A stretch of DNA of 64,000 nt, from the NCBI RefSeq assembly GCF_004151275.2, contig NZ_CP130821.1, positions 620,001-684,000 of the forward strand. Reading direction: 5' to 3'. Below are positions 27,417 to 36,200 of the stretch, in pieces (the first letter of the stretch is position 1; the number at the start of each line of letters is the position of its first letter). The notes below the pieces were generated by a model. The model saw only the letters and a list, made by a program, of their open reading frames with translations. It did not search any database and was not told where the DNA came from. Source of the stretch: Flavobacterium dauae. Lineage in GTDB: Bacteria > Bacteroidota > Bacteroidia > Flavobacteriales > Flavobacteriaceae. Position numbers and translations under genes: made by a program.

Positions 27417-27440
27417 TTAGGTTTTATTTTATTGTTATGT

Positions 27441-27476
27441 AAAAGGCTGTTTCATTTTTGAAACAGCCTTTTTGGT
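27441..27476 (+). terminator. Terminator of second efflux operon
   Basis: Perfect 14-bp stem AAAAGGCTGTTTCA/TGAAACAGCCTTTT with a TTTT loop, 24 bases after the stop. Confidence 0.92.
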
Positions 27477-27583
27477 TGTTGTTTTTTTATGCTTAAGTAT
27501 AGTTTTTAAAGGCATTTTAAAAATAAAATACTTGTTATATAAGTAGTTATTTTTATATTTAACTTTTTATTAACAATATTTAG

Positions 27584-27607
27584 TTTTTTTTTTTTTTTGT
27601 AATTTTA
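27584..27607 (+). promoter_or_regulatory. T15 tract abutting a -7 element
   Basis: Fifteen consecutive T (27584-27598) are followed at once by TAATTTTA (27600-27607), one mismatch from TAnnTTTG, 54 bases before the lipoprotein start. The tract lies where -33/-7 spacing would be set. Confidence 0.45.
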
Positions 27608-27661
27608 TCTCAGTTAGCTAACGAAAAACAAATGATTAATTTATTTAAATTCGTAAATATT

Positions 27662-28345
27662 ATGAAAAGAATAAAATTTTTTGCGTTAGGTGTTATTGGT
27701 GCAGCACTAATAACAACAGGGTTATACTCTTGTAGTAATGATGAGGTAAATAACCCGCAACAAGAAAGTACAGAGCAAACTTCTAACTTACAAAGCAAAC
27801 CTGCTACAACAGAAGATGAAGGTTATGCGTATGCTTTAAATTTTTATAGTACAGATATTAGTCTGGGAAGATCTGTTGATTTGGTAGACCCTGACACAAG
27901 CGAAGGAGTAACTGTTACCGAAGTAACTGTGTACGGAGATACACGGGCGCGTGGTTACATTGTTAATAAAGTTGAAAATAACGACTTTTTATACTTTGCA
28001 GATGTTGACAGAAGTTCAAATGTATTGACAACCTTTGAAAAAGCTACATCTGAAACACGCGTATTTAACAATCTTTTAGAATCTCCGGATTATTTAGATA
28101 CCGATAAATTTGATTTTATTGAATATTCACCTGAATATACCAATACAACATATGGAAGTGATTGCGGTTTTTGGAGTAGACTATTAGGCAAATGTGTTGA
28201 GGAAAGAAAAGACTACGTTCCTGGTAGCGGACCAAACGGAGAAGGTGGCGGATGTATAACGCAACAGAGAACTACCTACTACTTTCTTTTTATCTTTAAA
28301 CAATCAACAGGATGGTTACCTACTGGCGGTATTGGACCTTGTTAA
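27662..28345 (+). CDS. Hypothetical lipoprotein with Cys-containing C-terminus
   Basis: 227-residue exported protein I do not recognise. The signal peptide ends at a lipobox (TGLYSC, Cys24), followed by an acidic, Asn/Gln/Ser-rich linker of about 30 residues. The middle is a mixed polar domain rich in Asp, Thr and Tyr. The last 70 residues hold four Cys (YGSDCGFW, LGKCVEE, GGGCITQ and a C-terminal GPC) and Gly-rich turns. An in-frame ATG 30 bases upstream would put a polar extension before the signal peptide and is rejected. It is monocistronic, with its own terminator, and lies beside two secreted paralogs. Function is unknown. Confidence 0.7.
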   Translation: MKRIKFFALGVIGAALITTGLYSCSNDEVNNPQQESTEQTSNLQSKPATTEDEGYAYALNFYSTDISLGRSVDLVDPDTSEGVTVTEVTVYGDTRARGYIVNKVENNDFLYFADVDRSSNVLTTFEKATSETRVFNNLLESPDYLDTDKFDFIEYSPEYTNTTYGSDCGFWSRLLGKCVEERKDYVPGSGPNGEGGGCITQQRTTYYFLFIFKQSTGWLPTGGIGPC

Positions 28346-28351
28346 TTAATA

Positions 28352-28382
28352 AAGGAGCTACTAAAAGTGTAGCTCCTTCTTT
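28352..28382 (+). terminator. Terminator of the Cys-containing lipoprotein gene
   Basis: 10-bp stem AAGGAGCTAC/GTAGCTCCTT with a 7-base loop and T tract. Confidence 0.88.
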
Positions 28383-28416
28383 TATACAACGTATTAGTTA
28401 ATTTAAATTTTAAGCC

Positions 28417-29283
28417 ATGATTTACAAATCGTTTTTTCATTGCATATTACTTTTACTAATTTGTGATTGCTACTCACAAAAAATAACAGGAAGTGTTTCT
28501 TCAAATGGAAATTTTGTGGAATACGCAAATATCCGCTTTAAAAATAGTAATAGACTTATATATACCAATGAAACCGGAAAATTTACAATAGAGCCGATCT
28601 CTGACAATGATACACTTATAATTGAATGCATAGGCTATGTTTCAAAAGAAATTCCCCTAAAGAAGCAATCCAATGAGTTAGTAATAGAATTAGAGCAAAA
28701 TACAGAACTTTTAGAAGAGGTTGTCATATCAATAAATAATAACGAAAAAAGCAAGTGGCGTAAAATTAATAGGAGAACAAGAAGATATGATCAGACATAT
28801 CAGGGACTTCCAGAAGGCTTTATATTAATTTCGTCATATAAAATTGATGAAGAACTAAAAATTAATGGTATCAGATTGTTTATTATGGTAAATACTTTAA
28901 ATCCTGATGGTTCATTAAATAAAAAATTTAAAAAGATTATACGACCTATATTAATAATAAATTCAATTAATTTAGATAATAACATCTTGCCAAACAAAAT
29001 TATTTATTTAAAAAAAGATGTTGATTTATTTACCAAACTTGATATTGAATTTGCAAACACACTACATTTACAGTCAGGCGAGACATTAACTATAGGTTTA
29101 GAATTGATACCTGAAAATTTAGAAAAACCTAATAACGATAATGTTTTGGGAATACTTACAACCAAACATTTATTAAAAGAGAGTAAAACTTATCTAACTA
29201 ATTTATTTTCTAAAAAGCAAGGAATTTTACACGATAAACCATTAAATGAAGATATATATTTTGAATTGAAAATTGTTAAATAA
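28417..29283 (+). CDS. Secreted protein with carboxypeptidase-like regulatory domain (paralog 1)
   Basis: 288-residue exported protein. A Sec signal peptide (about 20 residues, ending near CDCYSQ) leads into a CarboxypepD_reg-like beta-sandwich (residues about 22-90: ITGSVSSNGNFVEYANIRFKN, then NETGKFTIEPI and ECIGYVSKEI). The rest is unassigned, with beta-rich segments and the C-terminal PLNEDIYFELKIVK. Such domains usually head SusC-type receptors, but here no TonB plug or barrel follows. It is 2 bases before a paralog with the same layout and C-terminal motif, so this is a tandem duplication. It is probably periplasmic or at the outer-membrane surface. Confidence 0.78.
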   Translation: MIYKSFFHCILLLLICDCYSQKITGSVSSNGNFVEYANIRFKNSNRLIYTNETGKFTIEPISDNDTLIIECIGYVSKEIPLKKQSNELVIELEQNTELLEEVVISINNNEKSKWRKINRRTRRYDQTYQGLPEGFILISSYKIDEELKINGIRLFIMVNTLNPDGSLNKKFKKIIRPILIINSINLDNNILPNKIIYLKKDVDLFTKLDIEFANTLHLQSGETLTIGLELIPENLEKPNNDNVLGILTTKHLLKESKTYLTNLFSKKQGILHDKPLNEDIYFELKIVK

Positions 29284-29285
29284 AT

Positions 29286-30164
29286 ATGGTTGCTATCAAT
29301 AAATATTTTTACCTGCTGTTAATCGTTTTATTTCATTTAAAAGGCTTTTCTCAACAAAATATTAAAGGAATTGTTATTTCAGAAAATGAACGTGTGCCTT
29401 ACGCGTTAATTTATTCAAAATCGTTAGAACGCCCCGTGTATTCTGATTCTTTAGGTAATTTTGAATTAAAAAACATACAGGTCAATGATTCTGTTACCAT
29501 TAAAAGTATAGGATATGAAGAACAAAGCGTTAAAATAACAAATGTTAACACTCCTGTAAAAATTGAATTAAAAAAGGCAGATATTTTATTAGATGAAATT
29601 GTAATAAACGTTGTATATTCTGTTTGGGAAAAACTTTTTAAAAAGCCGAAACCTCATTTGTGGTTTTCGCATATTCCTGCAATGGAAGGGTTTTCAACCA
29701 TAACAAAGTATAAGGCAACCAACGATATCAAATTTAACGGTATCTGCTTTATTGCTAAAAATGAAGGGAAATATCTAACCAAAAGATTAAGACCTCTTGT
29801 TTTTAAAAAAACGATTGAACCAATTTCATCATTAATTGAATCGCAAGTGGAGGTTTTTAATATTCCAAAAAACAATACAGGCAAAGCAAACAATAAAGAT
29901 TATAGAATAGAATTTGTATTAAACAATATTATTGAACTTAAAAAAGGAGAAGAAATTTATATAGGGATAGAATTTGTTCCTAACGATTTAAGCAACATCA
30001 ATGTTAATGATAACATAATGCTTGCTACGGTAAAAGAAATAAATAATCCAAATTTAGAAACAAAGTTATATTCTTTTTTATTTAATGATGTTTTAAGAGG
30101 TAATTATAAAAAGGAAGTACCTTTGAATGAAGATTTATATTTTGAACTAAAAGTTGTAAAGTAA
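29286..30164 (+). CDS. Secreted protein with carboxypeptidase-like regulatory domain (paralog 2)
   Basis: 292-residue paralog of the preceding protein. It has a signal peptide ending near GFSQ, then the same regulatory domain (IKGIVISENERVPYALIYSKS, SLGNFELKNIQVNDSVTIKSIGYEEQSV). The C-terminal half matches its neighbour in spacing (IGIEFVPNDL against IGLELIPENL) and ends PLNEDLYFELKVVK. It lacks any receptor barrel. It is co-transcribed with paralog 1 and stops inside a terminator hairpin. Function is unknown; a surface or periplasmic binding role is only a guess. Confidence 0.78.
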   Translation: MVAINKYFYLLLIVLFHLKGFSQQNIKGIVISENERVPYALIYSKSLERPVYSDSLGNFELKNIQVNDSVTIKSIGYEEQSVKITNVNTPVKIELKKADILLDEIVINVVYSVWEKLFKKPKPHLWFSHIPAMEGFSTITKYKATNDIKFNGICFIAKNEGKYLTKRLRPLVFKKTIEPISSLIESQVEVFNIPKNNTGKANNKDYRIEFVLNNIIELKKGEEIYIGIEFVPNDLSNINVNDNIMLATVKEINNPNLETKLYSFLFNDVLRGNYKKEVPLNEDLYFELKVVK

Positions 30165-30194
30165 AACCCTTAATTTTTAATTAAGGGTTTTTAT
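30163..30194. terminator. Terminator between paralog 2 and hmuS-like gene
   Basis: 11-bp stem AAAACCCTTAA/TTAAGGGTTTT with a 7-base loop. It overlaps the stop codon of paralog 2 and can serve both convergent transcripts. Confidence 0.82.
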
Positions 30195-30226
30195 ATAAAT
30201 GAGATTTACTTTATAATTTTAGAGCA

Positions 30227-31264
30227 TTACCCCAATTTCTCAACAATTTCTCGCCAGGCATCTAATTCCGGAATTCCCGGTTTGCGTTTTCCAAAGAACT
30301 GAACAATAATGTCGCCCATTTCGTTAAATACTTCAATTGCTGTAACAATACCGTCTTCGGTAGGTTTGCGAACAATCCATGTCTGAGCAATTTTACTCAT
30401 GTCCAAGTGCATGTTAAAATCGGGATCCATAATGTTGTACCATTCCTGGTGCCACATTGTTTTACGGATTCTGCCAGTGTGAATTTGAATATTTCCTTTA
30501 TTACCCGTAAAAACCATAATAGGTGTTTTTTCTTTTACGGCTTCTTCTAACATCGTTACAATGGCATCTTTAGAAATCTGCTTAGCGTAATAATCATCAG
30601 GAGCCAATCGCAATGCCTGCGTGCGGGTTACACTAAAATTACGAAGCATCATAAAAAAATCGTGTGTATCTTTTAAATCCAGCCAAGCTTGTTTAAAACC
30701 TTCCACATCAATTTCGTTATCAGGTTTTTCGTCTAAATTTAGGTCATAGGCTTCCGATGTTTCAAACGGTTGCTGATCTTCACTTTTATATTTTTCAACC
30801 AAAGCTTCAAAAGCAGCTTCGTTGCTGTCAGGCGTTAAAAATATTTTGTGAATAGCTTCGCCGTCTTTGCCAAAGAACTGTATGCTTTTAGAAATTCCGC
30901 GTGCGTTTTCTTCAACAACTACAAAAACTTTTTTCCAGTGCGACAAGAAAATACGCATATCAATGTCTTCGCCCACAAACAAGCCTGCGTGCGGGTTAGA
31001 GAAGTCTCCGTTTAAGTAAATACCTTTGCGTTCGTGTACGCATTCATCGTTGCGGGTTAACGCCATAACTCTGCCTAACGATTCAATGTCTGATAAAATT
31101 TCTTTAAATTCAGGACGAAGTCGTGTAACACCATTGCCCATTTTTGTTGCCAAAAGTTCCATTTCACTAACGCCTAATTTTTGTGCTGCGTTGCGTATTC
31201 TTAAATGTGGTTGCTCTGTTTTAAGTGCTTCCCACTGTGCTTTTAGATCTATTGTTGTATCCAT
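30227..31264 (-). CDS. Hemin-degrading factor (HmuS/HemS/ChuS family)
   Basis: 345-residue cytoplasmic heme-handling protein. Two tandem HemS/ChuX-type domains are visible; the first carries NECVHERKGIYLNGDFSNPHAGLFVGEDIDMRIFLSHWKKVFVV and the second GNIQIHTGRIRKTMWHQEWYNIMDPDFNMHLDMSKIAQTWIVRKP. Family members bind heme delivered by the ABC importer and store, traffic or degrade it. It is the last gene of the minus-strand heme operon, 12 bases after hmuV. Regulation by iron is inferred from the operator-like dyad at the operon head. Confidence 0.92.
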   Translation of the reverse strand: MDTTIDLKAQWEALKTEQPHLRIRNAAQKLGVSEMELLATKMGNGVTRLRPEFKEILSDIESLGRVMALTRNDECVHERKGIYLNGDFSNPHAGLFVGEDIDMRIFLSHWKKVFVVVEENARGISKSIQFFGKDGEAIHKIFLTPDSNEAAFEALVEKYKSEDQQPFETSEAYDLNLDEKPDNEIDVEGFKQAWLDLKDTHDFFMMLRNFSVTRTQALRLAPDDYYAKQISKDAIVTMLEEAVKEKTPIMVFTGNKGNIQIHTGRIRKTMWHQEWYNIMDPDFNMHLDMSKIAQTWIVRKPTEDGIVTAIEVFNEMGDIIVQFFGKRKPGIPELDAWREIVEKLG

Positions 31265-31276
31265 AAATTGATTGAT

Positions 31277-32050
31277 TTATCCGAATAATATAAGTGGTTG
31301 ATTGGTAACGGGGTGCTGATGCAGGACGCAAGGATATTGATAAACACGCGAAATGCGTTCTTGTGTAAGTACTTTTGTAGGTTCATCAAAAAGTTCAATT
31401 GTTCCTTTATTCAGCAAAATAAGTCGGTCTGCAAATTGCGAGGCAATGTTTAAATCGTGCAGAACTACCAATGCAGTATTGTTTTTATTAGTGAATTCTT
31501 TTATCAAATGCAGTGTTTTGAACTGATGTGCCACATCAAGATTGTTTAAGGGCTCATCTAACAAAAGCAATTTATTTTCAATGGTATTTTCTAATTGGGT
31601 AAACACGCGGGCAAGGTGCAAACGCTGTTTTTCTCCGCCAGAAAGTTGCTCGTATTCCCTGTCGATTAAATGTTGGGTTTCTGTTTTTTGCATCCAGTTT
31701 TGAACGATTTCTTTATCACTGATATCGGCATCGTTCTTAAAATATGGATAGCGACCCATTAGCACAATTTCATCGTTTTTTAAATTGATTTCAGCCGATT
31801 GATGTTGCGAGAATTTTGCCCGGTGAAACGGAATTTCGTCTTTTTTGTAGCTTTTGATGTCTTTGTTTTTAAAAGAAAATTGTTTTGCCTGATACGGAAT
31901 TTCAGATCCCAAACAACTTAAAAAAGTCGATTTGCCGGCACCATTTGGTCCCACAATAGCAATTAATTCACCTTTTTTTATTTCGATGTCAATGGTTTTT
32001 AAAAGAAAACGGTCTTTAACCCTAAAGTTTAAATCGTGAATTTGTATCAT
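31277..32050 (-). CDS. hmuV: Heme ABC transporter ATP-binding protein
   Basis: 257-residue ATPase of a FecCD-type importer. Walker A is at residues 34-42 (GPNGAGKST), the signature LSGGEKQR is near residues 136-143, and Walker B is LLLLDEPLNNLD, with the switch His in LVVLHDLN. Its start overlaps the permease stop by 4 bases, which indicates translational coupling. Heme, and not ferric siderophore, is assigned because hmuS- and hmuT-like genes flank it in one operon. Confidence 0.92.
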   Translation of the reverse strand: MIQIHDLNFRVKDRFLLKTIDIEIKKGELIAIVGPNGAGKSTFLSCLGSEIPYQAKQFSFKNKDIKSYKKDEIPFHRAKFSQHQSAEINLKNDEIVLMGRYPYFKNDADISDKEIVQNWMQKTETQHLIDREYEQLSGGEKQRLHLARVFTQLENTIENKLLLLDEPLNNLDVAHQFKTLHLIKEFTNKNNTALVVLHDLNIASQFADRLILLNKGTIELFDEPTKVLTQERISRVYQYPCVLHQHPVTNQPLILFG

Positions 32051-33075
32051 TTTAATTTTCTTTTGTAATTAATTAAAATCGAAATAAATACCGGTGCCCC
32101 CATAATTGCTGTTAAAATACCAATAGGCAGTTCGGCAGGAATTACAATGGTTCGGCTAATTGTATCTGCGATTAAAAGAATTACAGCTCCTAAAATCATT
32201 GATAAAGGTAGTAAAATATTATAATTTGAATTAAAAACAAATCTTAAAATATACGGGACAACCAATCCAATAAATCCAATGGTTCCGTTAAAAGCTACCA
32301 CGCATCCCACCATTAAAGAAGAAATAATAATGATTTCGCGTTTTGTTTTTTCAATATCAAACCCTAAATGAGCGGCTTCTTTTTCGCCAAGCATTAAAGC
32401 GTTTAAGGTTTTTCCCTTTTTTAGTAAACGGAAACTTCCGATAGATACAACAACAAAAACCAGACAAACTTTCCACCAGTTAGATCCGGCTAAGCTTCCC
32501 AACGACCAAAAGGTTAAATTACGCAACTCTTCTTCTGTCGAAATATACGTTAAAAAACCGGTAACGGCACCACTTAATGCAGAAATTGCCACACCCGATA
32601 ACAGCAAGATTAAAATATGTGTTTTTCCGTTTGATGTTGCCATTTTGTAAACAAACCACATAGTGAGTAATGCGCCAATAAATGCCATAATGCTTAACAA
32701 TGCATAGCTTAAAAACGGTGGCAACAAGTGCATTACAGCCGAACCAAAAACAATGGTTAAGGCAGCAAATAATACGGCACCTGAAGTAATTCCGATTAAA
32801 TCGGGCGATGCCAACGGGTTTTTAAACAATCCTTGTAAGCTTGTTCCGGTAATTGATAGGGCAGCACCTGTTAAAATTGCCATTAATATACGCGGAATAC
32901 GCAATTCAATCAAAACAAAAGAATCGGCGGTATGTGTTTTTGTTTTAAAATAAGTGCTTACGATTTCAAACACCGAATGGTTAAAATCGTAAGCACCCAA
33001 ATATAATGCTGTTACTAAGGCAACTAATAAAACTATAAAGAATGTTAGTTTGTAAACAGCAATCTTTTTCTTCAT
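32047..33075 (-). CDS. hmuU: Heme ABC transporter permease (FecCD family)
   Basis: 342-residue polytopic inner-membrane permease of the BtuC/FecCD family, with about ten membrane helices. Family motifs seen are SLQGLFKNPLASPDLIGITSGA and GFIGLVVPYILR, with PAELPIGILTAIMGAPVFI at the end. It shares one base with the upstream substrate-binding gene stop and overlaps the ATPase gene by 4 bases, so hmuT, hmuU and hmuV are tightly coupled. Confidence 0.93.
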   Translation of the reverse strand: MKKKIAVYKLTFFIVLLVALVTALYLGAYDFNHSVFEIVSTYFKTKTHTADSFVLIELRIPRILMAILTGAALSITGTSLQGLFKNPLASPDLIGITSGAVLFAALTIVFGSAVMHLLPPFLSYALLSIMAFIGALLTMWFVYKMATSNGKTHILILLLSGVAISALSGAVTGFLTYISTEEELRNLTFWSLGSLAGSNWWKVCLVFVVVSIGSFRLLKKGKTLNALMLGEKEAAHLGFDIEKTKREIIIISSLMVGCVVAFNGTIGFIGLVVPYILRFVFNSNYNILLPLSMILGAVILLIADTISRTIVIPAELPIGILTAIMGAPVFISILINYKRKLK

Positions 33076-33935
33076 TATTGTAATTTGTTATGTAATTCTA
33101 CTACAGCTTCACCTAAACGTGGACCAAAACCAGAAAGAAACTGACCGTCCATAGTTACCACTTTTTTGTTTTTACCTGCATTTGTAGCGGCAATACCATC
33201 TACTTCTAATAAACCGTCAACACCACCTAAACTCTGCAATCCGCTGTCGAACATTAAAATAACATCAGGATTTGTAGTTAGTAAAGCTTCCGGAGTTAAA
33301 GGTTTAAAATCGGTTAATGCAGCGGCAGCATTTTCGGCTCCTGCTAATTCAATCATACTGTGTAAAGGCGTTTCTTTACCAGCAACCATTAATGTACCTG
33401 TTCCTCGTGCATAGATAAACAATACTTTAGGCTTTTTATCAAAAGGTTTAACAGTAGCAATTTTTTCAGAAATATTATCTAATAAGGTCTGGTAATTTTC
33501 TTTGTTTAATTTTGAAGCAACTTCTGTAATTAGTTTTTTTGTTCCGTCAACAGAATACTCCTGATCAATTAAAATTAAAGAAACATTTGCTTTTTGTAGT
33601 TGTTTGTTTAATTCGGGGTTAATGTCTTTAGTTGTTCCAAAAACAACACTTGGTTGTAAAGCTAAAATACTTTCGGCAGTAATAGAACGCACGTGACCTA
33701 AATCGGTGGCTTTTAAATCGGCAGGAAATGTAGAAGTTACATCTCTTCCCACAATATTTTCAGATGCTTCTAAAGCAGCCAACGTTTCTGTAATTGCTCC
33801 GTTTAATGAAACAATACGATCTGTTTTTATTTCTGTAGTTAAAGTATCTTTAGCTGTGGTTTCGGTCTGACCTTCTTTTTTATTGCAACTAACAGCTACA
33901 ACTGCCAATGCAAGAACCGTAAGGATTTTTTTCAT
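33075..33935 (-). CDS. hmuT: Heme-binding periplasmic lipoprotein of ABC importer
   Basis: 286-residue substrate-binding protein (class III, helical-backbone type). The signal ends in a lipobox (VVAVSC, Cys17). The domain shows DRIVSLNGAITETLAALEASENIVGRD and DLGHVRSITAESILALQPSVVFG, as in HmuT/PhuT. The N-terminal lobe would receive heme in the periplasm and deliver it to the permease. It is the first gene of the minus-strand operon, divergent from the TonB receptor. I could not place the heme-ligating Tyr/His with certainty. Confidence 0.9.
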   Translation of the reverse strand: MKKILTVLALAVVAVSCNKKEGQTETTAKDTLTTEIKTDRIVSLNGAITETLAALEASENIVGRDVTSTFPADLKATDLGHVRSITAESILALQPSVVFGTTKDINPELNKQLQKANVSLILIDQEYSVDGTKKLITEVASKLNKENYQTLLDNISEKIATVKPFDKKPKVLFIYARGTGTLMVAGKETPLHSMIELAGAENAAAALTDFKPLTPEALLTTNPDVILMFDSGLQSLGGVDGLLEVDGIAATNAGKNKKVVTMDGQFLSGFGPRLGEAVVELHNKLQ

Positions 33936-33974
33936 AATTAAAATAGTTAGAAAATTAATTTATTATTTGTGACG

Positions 33975-34003
33975 CAAAAATAAACAAATTTATTTAGAAC
34001 AAA
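33975..34003 (-). promoter_or_regulatory. Promoter of the minus-strand heme operon
   Basis: On the minus strand, TTTG (34003-34000) is followed after 17 bases by TATTTTTG (33982-33975), a good Bacteroidota promoter about 40 bases before hmuT. Confidence 0.72.
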
Positions 34004-34007
34004 TAAA
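33989..34007. promoter_or_regulatory. 19-bp dyad, candidate Fur-type operator
   Basis: Perfect 7-5-7 inverted repeat TTTATTT-AGAAC-AAATAAA in the divergent intergenic region of the heme locus. It covers the -33 TTTG of the minus-strand operon and lies just upstream of the plus-strand -7 box. Length and AT content fit a Fur box; the regulator is inferred. Confidence 0.55.
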
Positions 34008-34017
34008 AATAACTTGA

Positions 34018-34025
34018 TATATTTG
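34018..34025 (+). promoter_or_regulatory. -7 promoter element of the TonB receptor operon
   Basis: TATATTTG, exact consensus, 33 bases before the receptor ATG. The 19-bp dyad ends 10 bases upstream. Confidence 0.72.
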
Positions 34026-34058
34026 CACCGTTATTTAATGGTAGAATAAATAAAAATA

Positions 34059-36188
34059 ATGAAAATTAAATACATATATTTTTCTTTGATTTGTATGAAT
34101 GGCTTGGTAATGCAGGCACAGGTTGATTCTTTATCTCAAAAGATAGAAGAAACAAATTTAGAAGAATTAGTTATAACATCGCAAATAGAACCGCAATCTT
34201 TGAAGAAATCTATAAATAATGTACGATTAATTACTAAAGAAGATATTCAAAATCTAGGTGCAGTTAATTTAGGTGATGTATTAAATCAATATATAAATAT
34301 AACCGTTACTCCAGATAGTTCAACAGGAAGCTCAAAAGTTTCTATGTTTGGGTTAGACTCTAGGTATTTTAAAATTTTAATTGATAACGTACCTTTAGTC
34401 AGCGAAAATGGTTTTGGAAACAGCACCGATTTATCACAAATAAATTTAAACGATGTAGAAAGAATTGAAATTATTGAAGGAGCAATGGGTGTAACGCACG
34501 GAGCTAATGCGGTAAGCGGAATTTTAAATATTATTACCAAAAAGTCTGCCGATCATAAATGGGAAATTCAATTAACATCACAAGAAGAAACAATTGGTAA
34601 AGAATTTTCTTTTTTTGATAAAGGAAGGCATATACAAGCTCTAAAAGTTAATCATAATATTAACGAGAATTGGTTTGCATCTTTAACATTTAACCGCAAT
34701 GATTCTCGTGGTTTTTTAGGTGGACAAGAAGGTAAATATCACGAATTTAACGATACTAAAAGAGGCTATACTTTTTTACCTAAAGAACAATTACAAGGAA
34801 GTGCACTTGTTAATTACAGTAGAGAAAATCTACGTGTTTTTTACAGATTTGAATTTTTAGACGAAGATTTAGATTATTATAATCCTACCGTACAATCTGG
34901 CTACAACGAAAATTTAGGTGCCTATAAATATGGATTAGATAAGCGTTATTTTGTAAATAGATTGTACCATCATTTAAATGCAACCGGGAAACTTTTTAAT
35001 CAAGTTAATTTTAATGTTTCGTTATCGTATCAACAACAAAAACGTGAGCAAGAAAGTTTTAATTATAACATAACGCATGATCTTGAAACTTCAAATGTAA
35101 AGAAAAAACAAAAATCAACCGATGTTCTTTATTCTACAGGTACATTTAGTAATTTTTTCGATAGCAAAACATTTAATCTACAACTTGGATATGAATTATT
35201 AGGAACAAGTGGTTTTTCTATAGTTGATGAATTATCGGTAGATCCAAAAGATATAGAAAAAAAGTTAAACAACTACGATGTTTTTGCAGTTACAGACATT
35301 AACTTAAATGAAAAATTTTCGTTTCGTCCGGGATTTAGATACTCTTTTCAATCAAAATTTAAAAATCAATATTCTTACACATTAGGTGGTAGATATTTAA
35401 TGGATAAAGGTTTTGAAGCCCGTGCTGCTTTAGGACAATCATATAGAACTCCTGATTTTGACGAATTGTACTCTCGCCTTATTTTTGACGGTCATTATTT
35501 TATAGGAAATGAAGATTTACTGCCAGAGAAAAGTAATTCTATAGAAGTAAGTTTAAAAAAGACTACGCTATTTTTAAATGGTAACAAAACATCTGTTTTA
35601 TCAAATCATTTCATGATAAGCCGTAATGATATAAAAGATCGTATTACAAGTGCAATTGTTGGTTTTGATGGTTCAACACCTATGTATAAAAACATAAATA
35701 TTAGTAAGTACGAAAGTTATAATTTTTCTTCTACAAATCAGTTTGCTGTAGATAATTGGAAATTTAATTTAGGAGCTTCACTTACTATGGTTTCTCAAGT
35801 TGTTGATAATGCGGGTTTTAGTTCTGATGATAAATTCTTTAACAACTTTAATTTAAATTCAAGTGTTTCGTATAGCGTAGCTAAATGGAACACTACTTTT
35901 TCTGCATACTATAAATTTATAGGCAAAGCACAACAGTGGGTTATTGGAGATAACGAATATGTAATTTCAGAAACAGATTCGTATAATAATTTAGATGCTT
36001 CAGTTCGTAAATCATTTTGGAACAATAAGTTTGAAGCAACCATTGGATCCCGAAATATTTTTAACGTTACAACTTTAAACAGATCTAGAATGAATGAAGG
36101 TGGAGGACATGATGTTGAACCAAGTTTAAACCTATTTAGTGGACGCAGTTATTTTGTTAAGTTAATGTATAATTTCAATTTTAATTAA
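34059..36188 (+). CDS. TonB-dependent outer membrane receptor, probably for heme
   Basis: 709-residue outer-membrane receptor. After a signal peptide (cleavage near QAQ) comes a TonB-box-like LEELVITSQ and a plug domain (NINVT region, FGLDSRYFKILIDNVPLV, ERIEIIEGAMGVTHGANAVSGILNIITK). A 22-strand barrel ends in the aromatic terminal strand YFVKLMYNFNF. No carboxypeptidase-like N-terminal domain is present. It is divergent from the hmuTUVS operon and 12 bases before an HmuY-like gene, so heme or a heme-protein is the likely ligand. Energy comes from TonB-ExbBD encoded elsewhere. Confidence 0.9.
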   Translation: MKIKYIYFSLICMNGLVMQAQVDSLSQKIEETNLEELVITSQIEPQSLKKSINNVRLITKEDIQNLGAVNLGDVLNQYINITVTPDSSTGSSKVSMFGLDSRYFKILIDNVPLVSENGFGNSTDLSQINLNDVERIEIIEGAMGVTHGANAVSGILNIITKKSADHKWEIQLTSQEETIGKEFSFFDKGRHIQALKVNHNINENWFASLTFNRNDSRGFLGGQEGKYHEFNDTKRGYTFLPKEQLQGSALVNYSRENLRVFYRFEFLDEDLDYYNPTVQSGYNENLGAYKYGLDKRYFVNRLYHHLNATGKLFNQVNFNVSLSYQQQKREQESFNYNITHDLETSNVKKKQKSTDVLYSTGTFSNFFDSKTFNLQLGYELLGTSGFSIVDELSVDPKDIEKKLNNYDVFAVTDINLNEKFSFRPGFRYSFQSKFKNQYSYTLGGRYLMDKGFEARAALGQSYRTPDFDELYSRLIFDGHYFIGNEDLLPEKSNSIEVSLKKTTLFLNGNKTSVLSNHFMISRNDIKDRITSAIVGFDGSTPMYKNINISKYESYNFSSTNQFAVDNWKFNLGASLTMVSQVVDNAGFSSDDKFFNNFNLNSSVSYSVAKWNTTFSAYYKFIGKAQQWVIGDNEYVISETDSYNNLDASVRKSFWNNKFEATIGSRNIFNVTTLNRSRMNEGGGHDVEPSLNLFSGRSYFVKLMYNFNFN

Positions 36189-36200
36189 TATTTTTTAGAT

